A DNA stretch of 64,000 nucleotides from Actinomadura sp. NAK00032 (GCF_013364275.1 NZ_CP054932.1:7130001-7194000), one strand, 5' to 3'. Shown: positions 7,548-18,777, counted from the first letter of the stretch. Notes: generated by a model not told the origin, from the letters alone. Program-made: numbers and translations.

Positions 7548-8195
7548 GTGACCCTCCGCGTACTCGTCGCCGACGACCAGGAGATGGTCCGGACCGGGTT
7601 CCGGATGATCGTCGACTCGCAGCCCGACATGGCGGTGGTCGGGGAGGCCGCCGACGGCGCCGCGGCCGTCGCGCTGGCCCGCCGGCTCCGTCCCGACGTG
7701 TCCCTGGTCGACATCCGGATGCCGGTGATGGACGGGCTGGCGGCGACCCGCGCGCTGGCCGGGCCGGGCGTCCCCGACCCGCTCCGCGTGGTGATCGTCA
7801 CGACGTTCGACATGGACGAGTACGTGTACGGGGCGCTGCGCGGCGGCGCGGTCGGGTTCCTGCTGAAGGACAGCGGCCCCGCGCTGCTGGTGGAGGCGGT
7901 CCGCGCGGCGGCGAGCGGCGGGTCGCTGGTGTCGCCGTCCATCACCGTGCGGCTGCTGGAGCGGCTGGCGCGGCCCCGCCCGGCCGCCGCGCCGCCCCGC
8001 GAGCCGCTCACCGACCGGGAGCTGGACGTGGTGAAGCGGGTCGCGCGCGGGCGGACGAACGAGGAGATCGCCGGGGAGCTGTTCGTGTCGCTGTCCACGG
8101 TCAAGACCCACCTCGGGAGCGTCCACCGCAAGCTCGGCACCCGCAACCGGGTGGAGACGGCCGCCTGGGCCTGGGAGACGGGCCTCATGGTCTGA
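7548..8195 (+). CDS. LuxR/NarL-family response regulator
   Basis: The 215-residue protein has a receiver domain (residues 1-125) with the acidic pair DD9-10, phospho-acceptor Asp55 in LVDIRMPVMDGL and the conserved Lys in FLLKDSGP. A LuxR helix-turn-helix (about 150-210) begins LTDRELDVVKRVARGRTNEEIA and includes STVKTHLGSVHRKL. It is the cognate partner of the kinase 13 bp upstream. Target genes are not identifiable from sequence; autoregulation is plausible. Confidence 0.93.
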   Translation: MTLRVLVADDQEMVRTGFRMIVDSQPDMAVVGEAADGAAAVALARRLRPDVSLVDIRMPVMDGLAATRALAGPGVPDPLRVVIVTTFDMDEYVYGALRGGAVGFLLKDSGPALLVEAVRAAASGGSLVSPSITVRLLERLARPRPAAAPPREPLTDRELDVVKRVARGRTNEEIAGELFVSLSTVKTHLGSVHRKLGTRNRVETAAWAWETGLMV

Positions 8196-8301
8196 CCGCG
8201 CGCCGCAGGAAGGCGCCACGAGCAGGCGCCGCGGGGACGCGGACGGGGACGATCGGGGAAGGAACACCGCACTGGCACCGGAATCGCTGAACGGGCTGCC
8301 C

Positions 8302-8634
8302 GTGGCCGTCCTCGTCGTCTGGGCGCTGTGCGCCGCCGGCTGGGGCGCCGTCCTCGCGGGGCTGCGCCGCGGCCTGCGCGGCCCGGCCCGGGGCCCGGCG
8401 CTGTTCGCGCACACCGCGACCCCGGCGGGCGTCGTCCTGCTCTTCTCGCTGATCGGCTTCGGCTCGCTGCACGCGACGATCGCGCTGGCCGCCGAGTGGT
8501 GGGGGCTGCTGGCCGTGACGCGGTTCCGGCCGGAGCGGCTGCTGTCCACAGGTGGCCTCGGGCGGCTCGCCGCCTGGGCCGCCGTCACCGCGGCCCTGGC
8601 CTACGGCGCCACACGGTTCGTGTTCCAGATGTGA
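8302..8634 (+). CDS. Small integral membrane protein
   Basis: This 110-residue protein is hydrophobic, with about three membrane segments (VAVLVVWALCAAGWGAVLAG, then TPAGVVLLFSLIGFGSL and a C-terminal AAWAAVTAALAYGATR). GTG 8302 is used, but the frame is open upstream. A CTG at 8272 has a better-placed GGAAGGA, so the N terminus is uncertain. It lies 106 bp downstream of the response regulator on the same strand. No family recognised. Confidence 0.6.
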   Translation: MAVLVVWALCAAGWGAVLAGLRRGLRGPARGPALFAHTATPAGVVLLFSLIGFGSLHATIALAAEWWGLLAVTRFRPERLLSTGGLGRLAAWAAVTAALAYGATRFVFQM

Positions 8635-8785
8635 CGATCCGGTGAGACCGCGAACCCGCGTTGGGTCGCGCGAGTCAAACGTACGTAGTATCCGAAGCAG
8701 CGAACCGCAAAGGCCGGCGACCCGCGAGGGCCGGTGGGCGAAACCGGGTGACGACGAGCGAGCCATGAGACCAGGGAGGTGGACC

Positions 8786-9466
8786 ATGCCGTGCGCGCTG
8801 TGCGGCGACATCATCCCGACGGAGGTCGACCGGTGCCCCGGCTGCGGCGCGTGGGCCCGCCGCCGGGACTTCCGCGCGGTCGGCGTGGCCGTGTTCATGC
8901 TGCTCGGGTTCAACGCGTTCGTCGCGCTCGGCTCGGGGATCAGCCTGCTGCGGCTCGCGCACCCGCTGCGCGGGGCCACGCACGACAGCTACGACCCGGC
9001 GGCCACCGGCAAGGCCCTCGCGCCCTACGCGGACGTGTTCACGATCGGCGCGATCATGGCCGGGGTGACCGGGCTGCTGTACCTGACCTGGCTGTGGCGG
9101 GCGTTCCGGCAGTCGCCGGGGCCGCACCGCCACCACCGCTCCTGGGTGCTGCTCGGCTGGTTCCTGCCGGTCGTCAACCTGTGGCTGCCGCCCCGGATGG
9201 TCTACGAGGTGTGGGTGAACAGCGGCCGCTACCGGACGGCCGAGCGCCAGGCCGCCGGACTCGTCGTGGCGGCCTGGTGGTGCTGCGCGCTGCTCGGGCT
9301 GCTCCTCGGCCGCGCGTTCACGCACGGCAGCGTCAACACCCTCGCCGAGGCGCGCTTCGACGTCCACGTCGGCGTCGCCGCCGCCGCGTTCCAGGCGCTG
9401 GCCGCCGCCCTGTGCATGGCCACCGTCTTCCAGATCACCCGCCTCCAGCTCACCCGCGACACCTAG
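8786..9466 (+). CDS. DUF4328 membrane protein with N-terminal zinc ribbon
   Basis: The 226-residue protein opens with a four-cysteine ribbon, CALCGDIIPTEVDRCPGC. Four to five membrane helices follow. The conserved block RSWVLLGWFLPVVNLWLPPRMVYEVW is the signature of DUF4328 proteins. ATG 8786 is preferred because GGGAGG lies 6 nt upstream; the open frame to the left is not gene-like. DUF4328 proteins have no known function. The cysteine pair arrangement suggests a metal-binding cytosolic head on a membrane anchor. Confidence 0.85.
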   Translation: MPCALCGDIIPTEVDRCPGCGAWARRRDFRAVGVAVFMLLGFNAFVALGSGISLLRLAHPLRGATHDSYDPAATGKALAPYADVFTIGAIMAGVTGLLYLTWLWRAFRQSPGPHRHHRSWVLLGWFLPVVNLWLPPRMVYEVWVNSGRYRTAERQAAGLVVAAWWCCALLGLLLGRAFTHGSVNTLAEARFDVHVGVAAAAFQALAAALCMATVFQITRLQLTRDT

Positions 9467-9502
9467 CCCCGAACGGCCCCGGCGGCCCCGGCCCCGCCCC
9501 GG

Positions 9503-12500
9503 TCAGGAGCCCGAGGAGCCGGGGCTGGCGTGCCAGAGCGCGGCCCGCGGCGGACGCTTGACGGCCGGTCCCGCGTGGCCGATGTCGGAGTACGGCGACA
9601 TCGCGAAGCCCGTCGGCTGGATGATCCGGCGCCCCACCGGCCGGCCCCGCGGCGCGGCGCCCCGCAGCGCGACGCGGAGGGCGTCCGGCCCGCCGCGGCG
9701 CCACTCCTCGTGCAGGACGTTCAGGTCCCAGCAGGCGTTCGCGGTGATCGAGACGGCGGAGTCCCCGGCATGGCGGACGCGGCCCCGGGCGACCAGCAGC
9801 CAGGAGCCGAACACCGTCGCGGCGCACCGGTCCTGCACCGACTCGAAGAACGTGAGGTCGACGGGGCCGGTCGCGTCGTCCAGCGTGGCGAAGATGACCC
9901 GCTGCCCGGACCGCACCGCCGGGGTCTGCGTGGCGACCTTCACCCCGGCGACCAGGACCTCGCTCCCGGCGGGACGTCCCGGCAGGTCGGCGGCGCGGAC
10001 GACGCCGAGCGCGGCGAGCAGCCCGGCGTAGAAGGTCAGCACGTGCCGGCTGACGTCCATGCCGAGGATGTCCAGCTCCGCCTCGACGACCTCGGCCGGC
10101 GTCATCGGCGGCAGCTCCCCGGCCGGGATCTCCTCGGCGAGGTCGAGTTCCAGCCCGGCGTCGTCGGCGAGGGCGAGCTGCCCCTCGACGGGGGCCGTGC
10201 GGGCGGTGGCGCGGTCGAGGGCGCCGACGCGGCAGAGCAGGTCGCGGCGCGGGACCCGGTCGTGGACGGCGTCGAACGCCCCGGCGAGCACGAGCCGCTC
10301 GGCGGTCGGGCGGGAGACGCGGGCGCGCCGCCAGAAGTCGCCCAGCGACGCGTACGGCCGCGCCTCGACGATCTTCCCGACCTCGGTCTCGGAGATGCCC
10401 TTGACCTCGCTCAGCGACACCCGGATCCCGGCCGGACCGCCCGCCGAGACGGGCTCGGCGTGCCAGTCGGCGGCCGACCGGTTGACGTCCAGCGGCAGGA
10501 TCGGCACGCCGAAATGCCGCGCGTCGTCGAGGATGACCCGCTTGGGGTACATGCCGGGGTCATGGGTGAGGACGCCCGCGTAGAAGGCGGCCGGATGGTG
10601 CCGCTTCAGCCAGGCCGACTGGTAGGTGGGCAGCGCGAACGACGCCGCGTGCGCCTTGCAGAAGCCGAACGCGCCGAACGCGGTCAGCATCCGCCAGACG
10701 CCGTCGACGGTCGCCGTGTCGTAGCCGCGCGCCAGCGCCCGCTCCCGGAACCAGGCGCCGACGACGGCCTGGCCCCGCTCGCCGCCGAGGCTCCGCCGCG
10801 CCGCCTCCGCCCGCGACAGCCCGCACCCGGTCATCACGTCGATGACGCGGAGCACCTGCTCGTGGAACACGACCACGCCGAGGCTCTCCCGCAGCGCCGG
10901 TTCGAGGTCGGGGTGCGGGTAGGCGGGCTCGCGGGTGCCGGCGCGCGCCTCCAGGAACGGCGACACCATGTCGGAGTTGACCGGGCCGGGACGGAACAGC
11001 GAGATGTCGATGACGAGGTCGTCCAGGTCGCGGGGCTGGAGCCGACCGATCAGGTCGCGCTGGCCGGGCGACTCGATCTGGAAGCAGCCGAGCGTGCGGG
11101 ACGTGCGGATCAGCGCGAACGTCGCCGGGTCGTCGCGCGGGACGTCCTCCAACACGATCCGCTCCCCCGACACCCGCGCGGCCTCCGCGACCGCGTGCGC
11201 CATCGCCGACTGCATCCGGACGCCGAGGACGTCGAGCTTCAGCAGCCCCATCGCCTCGACGTCGTCCTTGTCGAACTGGCTCATCGGGAACCCGACGGCG
11301 GCCTGCTCGATCGGCGTCCGGTCCCGCAGGGTCGGGTTCGACAGCAGCACGCCGCACGGGTGCATCGCGATGTGGCGGGGCAGGCCGTCCAGCCGCTCGG
11401 CGATCCGGAACAGCACCTCCAGCCGGCCCGCCGCGAGGTTGCTCTGCCGCAGCTCGGGCAGGTCGTCCAGCGCCGTGCGGATCTGGCTCGCCCGGATCCG
11501 CGGGAACGCCTTGGCGATCGCGTCGATCTCGGCGGGCGGGAGCCCGAGGGCGTTGCCGACGTCGCGGAGCGCGCTGCGCGCCCGGTAGGTCTCCATCATC
11601 GACACGCACGCCGTGCTCTCCGCGCCGAACCGGTCGAACAGGGCCTGGTACGCCTCCAGCCGCCGCGCCGACTCCACGTCCAGGTCGATGTCGGGCAGCC
11701 CCTCCCGGCTGTCGGCGAGGAACCGCTCCATGAGCAGGTCGTGCCGCAGCGGGTCGAGGTCGCCGATGCCGATCAGGTAGTTGACCAGGCTGCCCGCGCC
11801 GGAGCCGCGGATCGCGCAGCGGATGCCGCGCTCCCTGATCAGCGCGGCGGCGTCGGCGACGGTGAGGAAGTAGGAGGCCAGGCCCTTGCGGGCGATGACG
11901 CCGAGCTCGGCGTCCAGCCGCCCGGCGGCCCGCGCCGAGCCGCCGAGCCCGCGCCGGGCCATCCCGTCCGCGCACCGGGCGACGAGCCGCGCGTACGGGT
12001 CGTCGCCGGCGGCGGGCAGGTGGACGTCGTCCATGCCGAGGTCGCGGCCCGGGTCCAGGACGCAGCGCTCGGACAGCCGCCGCGTCGCCGCGAGCAGCGC
12101 CGCCGCCTCGTCGGGGCCGCAGGCCAGCTCGGCCGCCCGGTACATCTGCGGGACCGACTTCAAATACGCGTGCCCGGTCTGGTCGTCCAGGTGCCGCCGG
12201 TCCAGCGGGACGAGCTTGCGGGTGACGTCCAGCACCTGCGCGACCGGGTGGTCGGCGGGCTCCAGGTAGCGGACGGCGTTGCCGAGCACCGCGGGCACCC
12301 CGGCCGCGCGGGCGAGCGCCAGCATCCGGGCGGCCCGCGGCCCCTCGCCCCGGCCGTGGTGGTTCACGATCTCCACCGCGGTCTCGGCGGTGGCGCGCCA
12401 GGCGTCCAGCCGCGCGGCCGCGACGCCCGGACGCCGCCCGGCGACCGCCCGCCCCACGTCGGACGCCGGGCCGAGCAGCACGATCAGCCCCGCGGCGTGC

Positions 12501-12835
12501 GCGCCGACCATCTCCCGCGTCACCACCGGGTTCCCGCGCCCGCCCGCCGCGTGCGCCGCCGACACCAGCCGGCACAGCGACCGCCACCCGGCCCGGCCCT
12601 CGGCGAGCACCACGACGCGTTCCTCGCCGGTGGAGACGACCCGCAGATCGGCCCCGACGACCGCCCCGATGCCCGCGTCCGCGCACGCCATGACGTGGCG
12701 GACGGCGCCGTACAGCCCGTCGCGGTCGGTCAGCGCGAGCGTCTCCATGCCGAGGCCGGCCGCGCGCTCCGCCAGCGCCGCCGGCGGGGCGACGCCGTAG
12801 CGGAGCGAATAGCACGAAGCGACATGAATGTGCAC
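9503..12835 (-). CDS. dnaE2: Error-prone DNA polymerase III alpha subunit DnaE2
   Basis: This 1110-residue protein is a C-family polymerase. The N-terminal PHP domain begins HIHVASCYSLRYG and contains LALTDRDGLYG. The palm carries the catalytic-acid motif LPDIDLDVES and the helix-hairpin-helix region follows later. A C-terminal OB-fold segment (VLVAGVKVATQTPAVRSGQRVIF) precedes an extra tail. Length and order fit DnaE2 rather than replicative DnaE1. GTG 12835 is chosen because it follows the DUF6504 stop by one base, giving translational coupling. With ImuA'/ImuB, DnaE2 carries out SOS mutagenesis in actinobacteria; those partners are not next to it in this window. The upstream LexA box supports damage induction. 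Confidence 0.93.
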   Translation of the reverse strand: MHIHVASCYSLRYGVAPPAALAERAAGLGMETLALTDRDGLYGAVRHVMACADAGIGAVVGADLRVVSTGEERVVVLAEGRAGWRSLCRLVSAAHAAGGRGNPVVTREMVGAHAAGLIVLLGPASDVGRAVAGRRPGVAAARLDAWRATAETAVEIVNHHGRGEGPRAARMLALARAAGVPAVLGNAVRYLEPADHPVAQVLDVTRKLVPLDRRHLDDQTGHAYLKSVPQMYRAAELACGPDEAAALLAATRRLSERCVLDPGRDLGMDDVHLPAAGDDPYARLVARCADGMARRGLGGSARAAGRLDAELGVIARKGLASYFLTVADAAALIRERGIRCAIRGSGAGSLVNYLIGIGDLDPLRHDLLMERFLADSREGLPDIDLDVESARRLEAYQALFDRFGAESTACVSMMETYRARSALRDVGNALGLPPAEIDAIAKAFPRIRASQIRTALDDLPELRQSNLAAGRLEVLFRIAERLDGLPRHIAMHPCGVLLSNPTLRDRTPIEQAAVGFPMSQFDKDDVEAMGLLKLDVLGVRMQSAMAHAVAEAARVSGERIVLEDVPRDDPATFALIRTSRTLGCFQIESPGQRDLIGRLQPRDLDDLVIDISLFRPGPVNSDMVSPFLEARAGTREPAYPHPDLEPALRESLGVVVFHEQVLRVIDVMTGCGLSRAEAARRSLGGERGQAVVGAWFRERALARGYDTATVDGVWRMLTAFGAFGFCKAHAASFALPTYQSAWLKRHHPAAFYAGVLTHDPGMYPKRVILDDARHFGVPILPLDVNRSAADWHAEPVSAGGPAGIRVSLSEVKGISETEVGKIVEARPYASLGDFWRRARVSRPTAERLVLAGAFDAVHDRVPRRDLLCRVGALDRATARTAPVEGQLALADDAGLELDLAEEIPAGELPPMTPAEVVEAELDILGMDVSRHVLTFYAGLLAALGVVRAADLPGRPAGSEVLVAGVKVATQTPAVRSGQRVIFATLDDATGPVDLTFFESVQDRCAATVFGSWLLVARGRVRHAGDSAVSITANACWDLNVLHEEWRRGGPDALRVALRGAAPRGRPVGRRIIQPTGFAMSPYSDIGHAGPAVKRPPRAALWHASPGSSGS

Positions 12836-12836
12836 G

Positions 12837-13112
12837 TCAGTCCCATACCCGGGAGAGCAGCCAGCTGTCGGCGGCCGCGTCATAACGCAGCTCGTAGACG
12901 CCGATCTCCCTGTCCGGGGTCGCCTCGACCCGCCAGAACTCCCGCTCCCCGGTGGCCTCGCCGGCGGGCTGCTGCTCCCGCCACCAGTCACGGGTCGTGA
13001 CCCAGTGCTCCAGCACCCGCCGCACGGCGTAGAGCCTGCCGCGCCAGACGAACCGGACCGGACGGCCGTCGCTCACCCAGACCTCGACCGGATCGCCGAA
13101 CACGCGTGTCAT
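12837..13112 (-). CDS. DUF6504 family protein, dnaE2 partner
   Basis: The 91-residue protein starts at ATG 13112 behind GGGGAGG. It contains a small beta-rich domain: VWVSDGRPVRFVWRGRLYAV, then EREFWRVEA and IGVYELRYDAAADSWLL. Proteins of this kind are regularly encoded just before dnaE2 in actinobacteria. Here the stop is one base from the dnaE2 start, so both are on one SOS-controlled transcript. The role in mutagenesis is unknown. Confidence 0.82.
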   Translation of the reverse strand: MTRVFGDPVEVWVSDGRPVRFVWRGRLYAVRRVLEHWVTTRDWWREQQPAGEATGEREFWRVEATPDREIGVYELRYDAAADSWLLSRVWD

Positions 13113-13159
13113 CTGCCTCCCCCTCGCGCACACCGCACGGGGGAAGAACATGCGGACGT

Positions 13160-13175
13160 TCGAACAAACGTTCGC
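13160..13175. promoter_or_regulatory. LexA binding site (SOS box)
   Basis: TCGAACAAACGTTCGC matches the actinobacterial LexA consensus TCGAAC-N4-GTTCGA at 11 of 12 fixed positions; only the last base differs. It lies 48 bp upstream of the DUF6504-dnaE2 operon, the expected place for DNA-damage control of error-prone synthesis. Confidence 0.85.
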
Positions 13176-13217
13176 CTCGGAGTCTAGGGAAGCCGCCGCC
13201 CCGGGAGCAAGGCGGGA

Positions 13218-13523
13218 TCAGGTCAGGAGCCGGGTCAGTTCGTCGGCGGCGCCCTCCGCGTCGGCCACGTCGGCGATCCCGCCGCCCGGCCACAGGTAGG
13301 ACCAGCCCTCGCCGGCGGGGGTCGCGACGACCATGACCCGGCGCCGCGTCCGCGGGCCGTAGACCGCCAGCAGCGACTCGTCCGGGCCGGCGAACCGCCA
13401 CGCGAGCCCCCGGGCCTCGACCTCGCGGGCGAGCGCCGCGAGGTGACGCCGCCGCGCCTCGGCGGTCTCCCGCCCACCCACTACAGACACATCAGCCGCC
13501 TCACCACGGTTCGCGTCCCGCAT
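13218..13523 (-). CDS. Hypothetical protein, 101 residues
   Basis: A soluble alpha/beta protein with an N-terminal helix rich in Arg/Glu (ARRRHLAALAREVEARGLAWR). Strands follow around LLAVYGPRTRRRVMVVATPAG and GWSYLWPGGGIADVAD. No catalytic motif is apparent. Start ATG 13523 is used; GTG 13490 inside is an alternative. It precedes the SOS operon on the same strand but lies upstream of the LexA box, so it is probably a separate transcript. The 265 bp to the next gene hold no other recognisable feature. Confidence 0.65.
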   Translation of the reverse strand: MRDANRGEAADVSVVGGRETAEARRRHLAALAREVEARGLAWRFAGPDESLLAVYGPRTRRRVMVVATPAGEGWSYLWPGGGIADVADAEGAADELTRLLT

Positions 13524-13788
13524 GACCTTGGGCGATCATCCGGCGACGAATGGTGACCGGCCTTCAGCATGACCGGTCGGCCGCGGTCGCGGTGGGGGAA
13601 TCCGGAGAGTGGGCCGGGTGTTTCCCGCTCCGGCGAAGATGGTCCCCCGCGAGCGCGTGCGCGCCGATCGCGCGAGGGACCTTCCAGCGGGCGGAACCCG
13701 CCGCGCATCCGGAGGGTCCGTCCGTGATAGAAGCCTCTGTGAGACGGGCATGCCATGCCCATGCCAGGCAGATAGAAGGAGCGAGCCG

Positions 13789-14469
13789 ATGAGCGCCGTC
13801 CCCGCCGGCGACCCGTCCGGCCCCACGCACGGCACCTCGTCGGCGCAGGAGCGCGCGCTGGCCGGCCTCCGCGAGCGCAAGAAGCAGCGGACCCGCCTCG
13901 CGCTCGTCGACGCCGCCCTGGAGCTGTTCCTCGCCAAGGGCTACGAGGCCACGACGATCGACGAGATCGTGGCGGCGGTGGAGGTGTCGCAGCGGACGTT
14001 CTTCCGTTACTTCGCCACCAAGGAGGACGTCGTCACCGGCTTCCTGGCCGAGCACGACCAGCTGCTCGGCGAGGCGCTCGCCGCCCGCCCGCCCGAGGAG
14101 CGGCCCTTCACCGCGCTGTTCGAGTCGCTGCGCATCGTGCTGGAGACGATCGCGGAGGGCGAGCCGGCGGAGAGCGGCCGGTTCCGCCGCGTCCGGCAGG
14201 TGATCGAGTCGACGCCGTCGCTGATGGCCGCGCAGATGGCGCGCTACTCGGCCTCGGCGGAGGCGCTCGCCGCCGAGATCGCCCGGCGCGAGGGCGTGGA
14301 CCTGGCCGACGACCTGCGGCCGCGGATCCTCGTCGCGTTCTACCTGGCGGCGGTGAAAATCGCGTTCGAGGAGTGCGCCCGCCGCGAGATCTGGGACCCC
14401 GGGACGGTCGCGGCCCGGGTCGAGCAGGCCGTCACCCTCGCGGGCCGCACGATGCGCGACTGGGTCTGA
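13789..14469 (+). CDS. TetR-family transcriptional regulator
   Basis: The 226-residue protein carries the N-terminal TetR helix-turn-helix at about residues 35-82 (ALVDAALELFLAKGYEATTIDEI, then VSQRTFFRYFATKEDV). A C-terminal ligand domain of the MftR/TetR_C_17 type follows (RFRRVRQVIESTPSLMAAQMARY). ATG 13789 follows AAGGAG at good spacing. It lies 84 bp before a quinone oxidoreductase on the same strand and may control it. Confidence 0.9.
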   Translation: MSAVPAGDPSGPTHGTSSAQERALAGLRERKKQRTRLALVDAALELFLAKGYEATTIDEIVAAVEVSQRTFFRYFATKEDVVTGFLAEHDQLLGEALAARPPEERPFTALFESLRIVLETIAEGEPAESGRFRRVRQVIESTPSLMAAQMARYSASAEALAAEIARREGVDLADDLRPRILVAFYLAAVKIAFEECARREIWDPGTVAARVEQAVTLAGRTMRDWV

Positions 14470-14553
14470 CCGCGGAACCGGCCTGACCGCGGAACAACCG
14501 GCGGCGGCTCCGGGTTCTCCCTGATCGCCGGCCATCGAGCAGCAGGAGGGCGC

Positions 14554-15516
14554 ATGCGCGCGATCGTCATCACCCGCAACGGCGGACCCGAGGTCCTGGA
14601 GCCGGTGGAGCGTCCCGCTCCCGAGCCCGGCCCCGGCGAGGTCCTGGTCGACGTGGCGGCGGCCGGCGTCAACTTCATCGACGTGTACTTCCGGACGGGC
14701 GCCTACCCGCACGGCCTCCCGTACACGCCGGGCATGGAGGCGGCCGGGACGGTCACGGCCGTCGGCGACGGCGTCGGCGAGTTCTCGGTGGGCGACCGCG
14801 TCGCCTGGGCCGACGTGCAGGGCGCCTACGCGGCGCAGGCCGTCGTCCCGGCGGACCGGGCCGTCCCCGTCCCGGACGGCGTCGGGCTGGAGGACGCGGC
14901 GGCGTCGCTGCTGCAGGGCATGACCGCGCACTACCTGACCCGGTCGACGTATCCGATCCGGCCGGGCGACACCGTGCTCGTCCACGCGGCGGCGGGCGGC
15001 ATGGGCCTGCTGCTCACCCAGACCGCCAAGGCCCTCGGCGCCCGCGTGATCGGCACGGCGTCCACCCCGGAGAAGGAGCGGCTCGCCAAGGACGCGGGCG
15101 CGGACGTCACGATGCCCTACGACGGTTTCGCCGGCCGGGTGCGGGAGCTGACCGATGGAGAGGGCGTCGCCGCCGTGTACGACGGTGTCGGCGCGCCCAC
15201 GTTCGACGGGAGCCTGGAGAGCCTGCGGCGGCGCGGCACCCTCGCGCTGTACGGGGCGGCCGGCGGCCCGGTGCCGCCGTTCGACCCGCAGCGCCTCAAC
15301 AAGGCGGGGTCACTGTTCCTGACACGGCCGACGCTCGCCCACTATGTGGACAAGCGCGAGGAGCTGCTGGAGCGCGCCGCCGACGTCTACGGCTGGATCG
15401 CGTCCGGCGCCGTGAACGTGCACGTCGGGCACCGCTACGACCTCGCCGACGCGGGCGCGGCGCACGCCGATCTGCAGGCGCGGCGCACCACCGGCAAGCT
15501 CCTGCTGATTCCCTGA
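14554..15516 (+). CDS. Zinc-independent quinone oxidoreductase (MDR superfamily)
   Basis: The 320-residue protein has a GroES-like N-terminal domain (GVNFIDVYFRTGAYPHGLPYTPGMEAAG) without the catalytic zinc ligands of alcohol dehydrogenases. An NADPH Rossmann domain follows with HAAAGGMGLLLTQTAKALG. Length and motifs fit the quinone reductase (QOR, zeta-crystallin) subgroup, which reduces quinones or enones with NADPH. ATG 14554 lies behind AGGAGGG. It is probably co-regulated with the upstream TetR gene. Confidence 0.9.
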   Translation: MRAIVITRNGGPEVLEPVERPAPEPGPGEVLVDVAAAGVNFIDVYFRTGAYPHGLPYTPGMEAAGTVTAVGDGVGEFSVGDRVAWADVQGAYAAQAVVPADRAVPVPDGVGLEDAAASLLQGMTAHYLTRSTYPIRPGDTVLVHAAAGGMGLLLTQTAKALGARVIGTASTPEKERLAKDAGADVTMPYDGFAGRVRELTDGEGVAAVYDGVGAPTFDGSLESLRRRGTLALYGAAGGPVPPFDPQRLNKAGSLFLTRPTLAHYVDKREELLERAADVYGWIASGAVNVHVGHRYDLADAGAAHADLQARRTTGKLLLIP

Positions 15517-15586
15517 CCGGCGCGCCGGGCCTCCCGGGCTCCCTTAGGCTGGGCCCAAAGACGATCATCTGAGGAGCCCGCCCCCC

Positions 15587-16930
15587 ATGACGACGACCGC
15601 CGCCGGCCCGCTGGAGCAGGACGAACCCCGCGTCCTCGGCCCCTACCGCCTGCTCGGGCGGCTCGGCCGCGGCGGCATGGGCACCGTCTACCTCGGCGCC
15701 GAGCCCGACGGCCGGCGGGTCGCGGTGAAGGTCGTCAACCGCGACCTCGCCGGCGAGCCGGCGTTCCTCGCCCGGTTCCGCCGCGAGGTGACCGCCGCGC
15801 GGCGCGTCCACCGGTTCTGCACCGCGCCCGTCCTGGACGCCGAGCTCGACCAGGACCCGCCCTACATCGTCACCGAGTACATCGACGGGCCGAGCCTGGA
15901 GAAGGCCGTCCGGGAGAAGGGGGCGCTGCCCGGCTCCGACCTGGAGGGCATCGCGGTCGGCGTCGCCACCGCGCTCGCCGCCATCCACGGCGCCGGCATC
16001 GTGCACCGCGACCTCAAACCCGCCAACGTCCTGCTGTCCTCCACCGGCCCCCGCGTCATCGACTTCGGCATCGCCCGCGCCCTCGACGCCCCCGACGGCC
16101 CGACCCGCACCGGCCAGTTCGTCGGGACCCCGTCCTACATCGCGCCCGAGGTGCTGCGCGGCGAACCGGTCGAGCAGGCGTCGGACGTGTTCTCGTGGGG
16201 CTGCGTCGTCGCCTACGCCGGGACGGGACGTCCCCCGTTCCAGGGCAAGACGGTCGCGGAGACGTTCCACCGCATCGGCCACGAGGACCCCGACCTCGCC
16301 GGCCTCGACCCGCGGCTGCGCGAGGTCGTCGCCGCCGCGCTCGGCAAGGACCCGGCCGCCCGGCCGACCGCCCGGCAGCTCCTCACCCGCCTCGTCGGGC
16401 AGGAGCAGGCCGACCCGGAGCGCACCGCCGAGACGATCTCGATGTCGTGGCGGGGCACGCATCCGGCGGAGCCTGCCGCCGAGCCTGCCCCGGCCGCGGG
16501 GCCGCCGCCCGCCGCCGAGGCCGTCCGGGACGCCGAGCAGCCGCGCCCCGTCCCCGCGCCCGTCGCGGCGGAGAAGGCGGAACCGCAGACGGGCTCGGAG
16601 GCCGGCTCGGCGGCGGGCGAGCAGACCGTCACGGTCGACCTGCCGTTCCCCGCCCAGTGGAAGGGCCCGAGGCGCTGGTTCACCCTGCTCAGGGGCCTGC
16701 TCGTCCTCCCCCACCTGATCGTCATGCTGGTCATGTACGCGCTGCTCGTCGTCGTGATGCCGCTCAGCTGGCTGGTGATCCCGTTCACCGGCCGCTACCC
16801 GCGCCCGCTGTACGGGCTGGTCGTCGGCTGCCAGCGCTGGTCGAGCCGCGTCATCGCGTACGCGTTCGGGCTCACCGGAGAGGCGCTCCCGCCGTTCCGC
16901 ACCCTCCCGCGCGCCCGCCGGGCCCGCTGA
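15587..16930 (+). CDS. Ser/Thr protein kinase fused to DUF4389 membrane domain
   Basis: The 447-residue protein has a Hanks-type kinase at residues 18-275. The glycine loop is LGRGGMGTVYLG, the lysine is in VAVKVVN, the catalytic Asp142 is in HRDLKPANVLL, and DFGIARA and YIAPEV follow. A proline/alanine/glutamate-rich linker (about 285-350) leads to a C-terminal DUF4389-like domain. That domain contains a hydrophobic segment (LRGLLVLPHLIVMLVMYALL) and IPFTGRYPRPLY. No PASTA repeats are present. It is the first of three closely related kinases here. The DUF4389 fusion suggests the kinase is tethered to the membrane through a domain of unknown function. Confidence 0.9.
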   Translation: MTTTAAGPLEQDEPRVLGPYRLLGRLGRGGMGTVYLGAEPDGRRVAVKVVNRDLAGEPAFLARFRREVTAARRVHRFCTAPVLDAELDQDPPYIVTEYIDGPSLEKAVREKGALPGSDLEGIAVGVATALAAIHGAGIVHRDLKPANVLLSSTGPRVIDFGIARALDAPDGPTRTGQFVGTPSYIAPEVLRGEPVEQASDVFSWGCVVAYAGTGRPPFQGKTVAETFHRIGHEDPDLAGLDPRLREVVAAALGKDPAARPTARQLLTRLVGQEQADPERTAETISMSWRGTHPAEPAAEPAPAAGPPPAAEAVRDAEQPRPVPAPVAAEKAEPQTGSEAGSAAGEQTVTVDLPFPAQWKGPRRWFTLLRGLLVLPHLIVMLVMYALLVVVMPLSWLVIPFTGRYPRPLYGLVVGCQRWSSRVIAYAFGLTGEALPPFRTLPRARRAR

Positions 16931-17006
16931 GTCCGCGCCTCTCGGTGCCCTCCCGCACACTAGGGTGCTACGAGACACTCCCCTCGATTCCCCCTTCAGG
17001 ATCACG

Positions 17007-18758
<1,752 letters not shown>

Positions 18759-18777
18759 GTCCCCGGGCGGGCGGAGG

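Noticed and set aside
9530..13000. 1156-residue plus-strand frame opposite dnaE2
   Set aside because: Low-complexity Arg/Val/Gly composition typical of antisense frames in high-GC genes; the opposite strand encodes a complete DnaE2.
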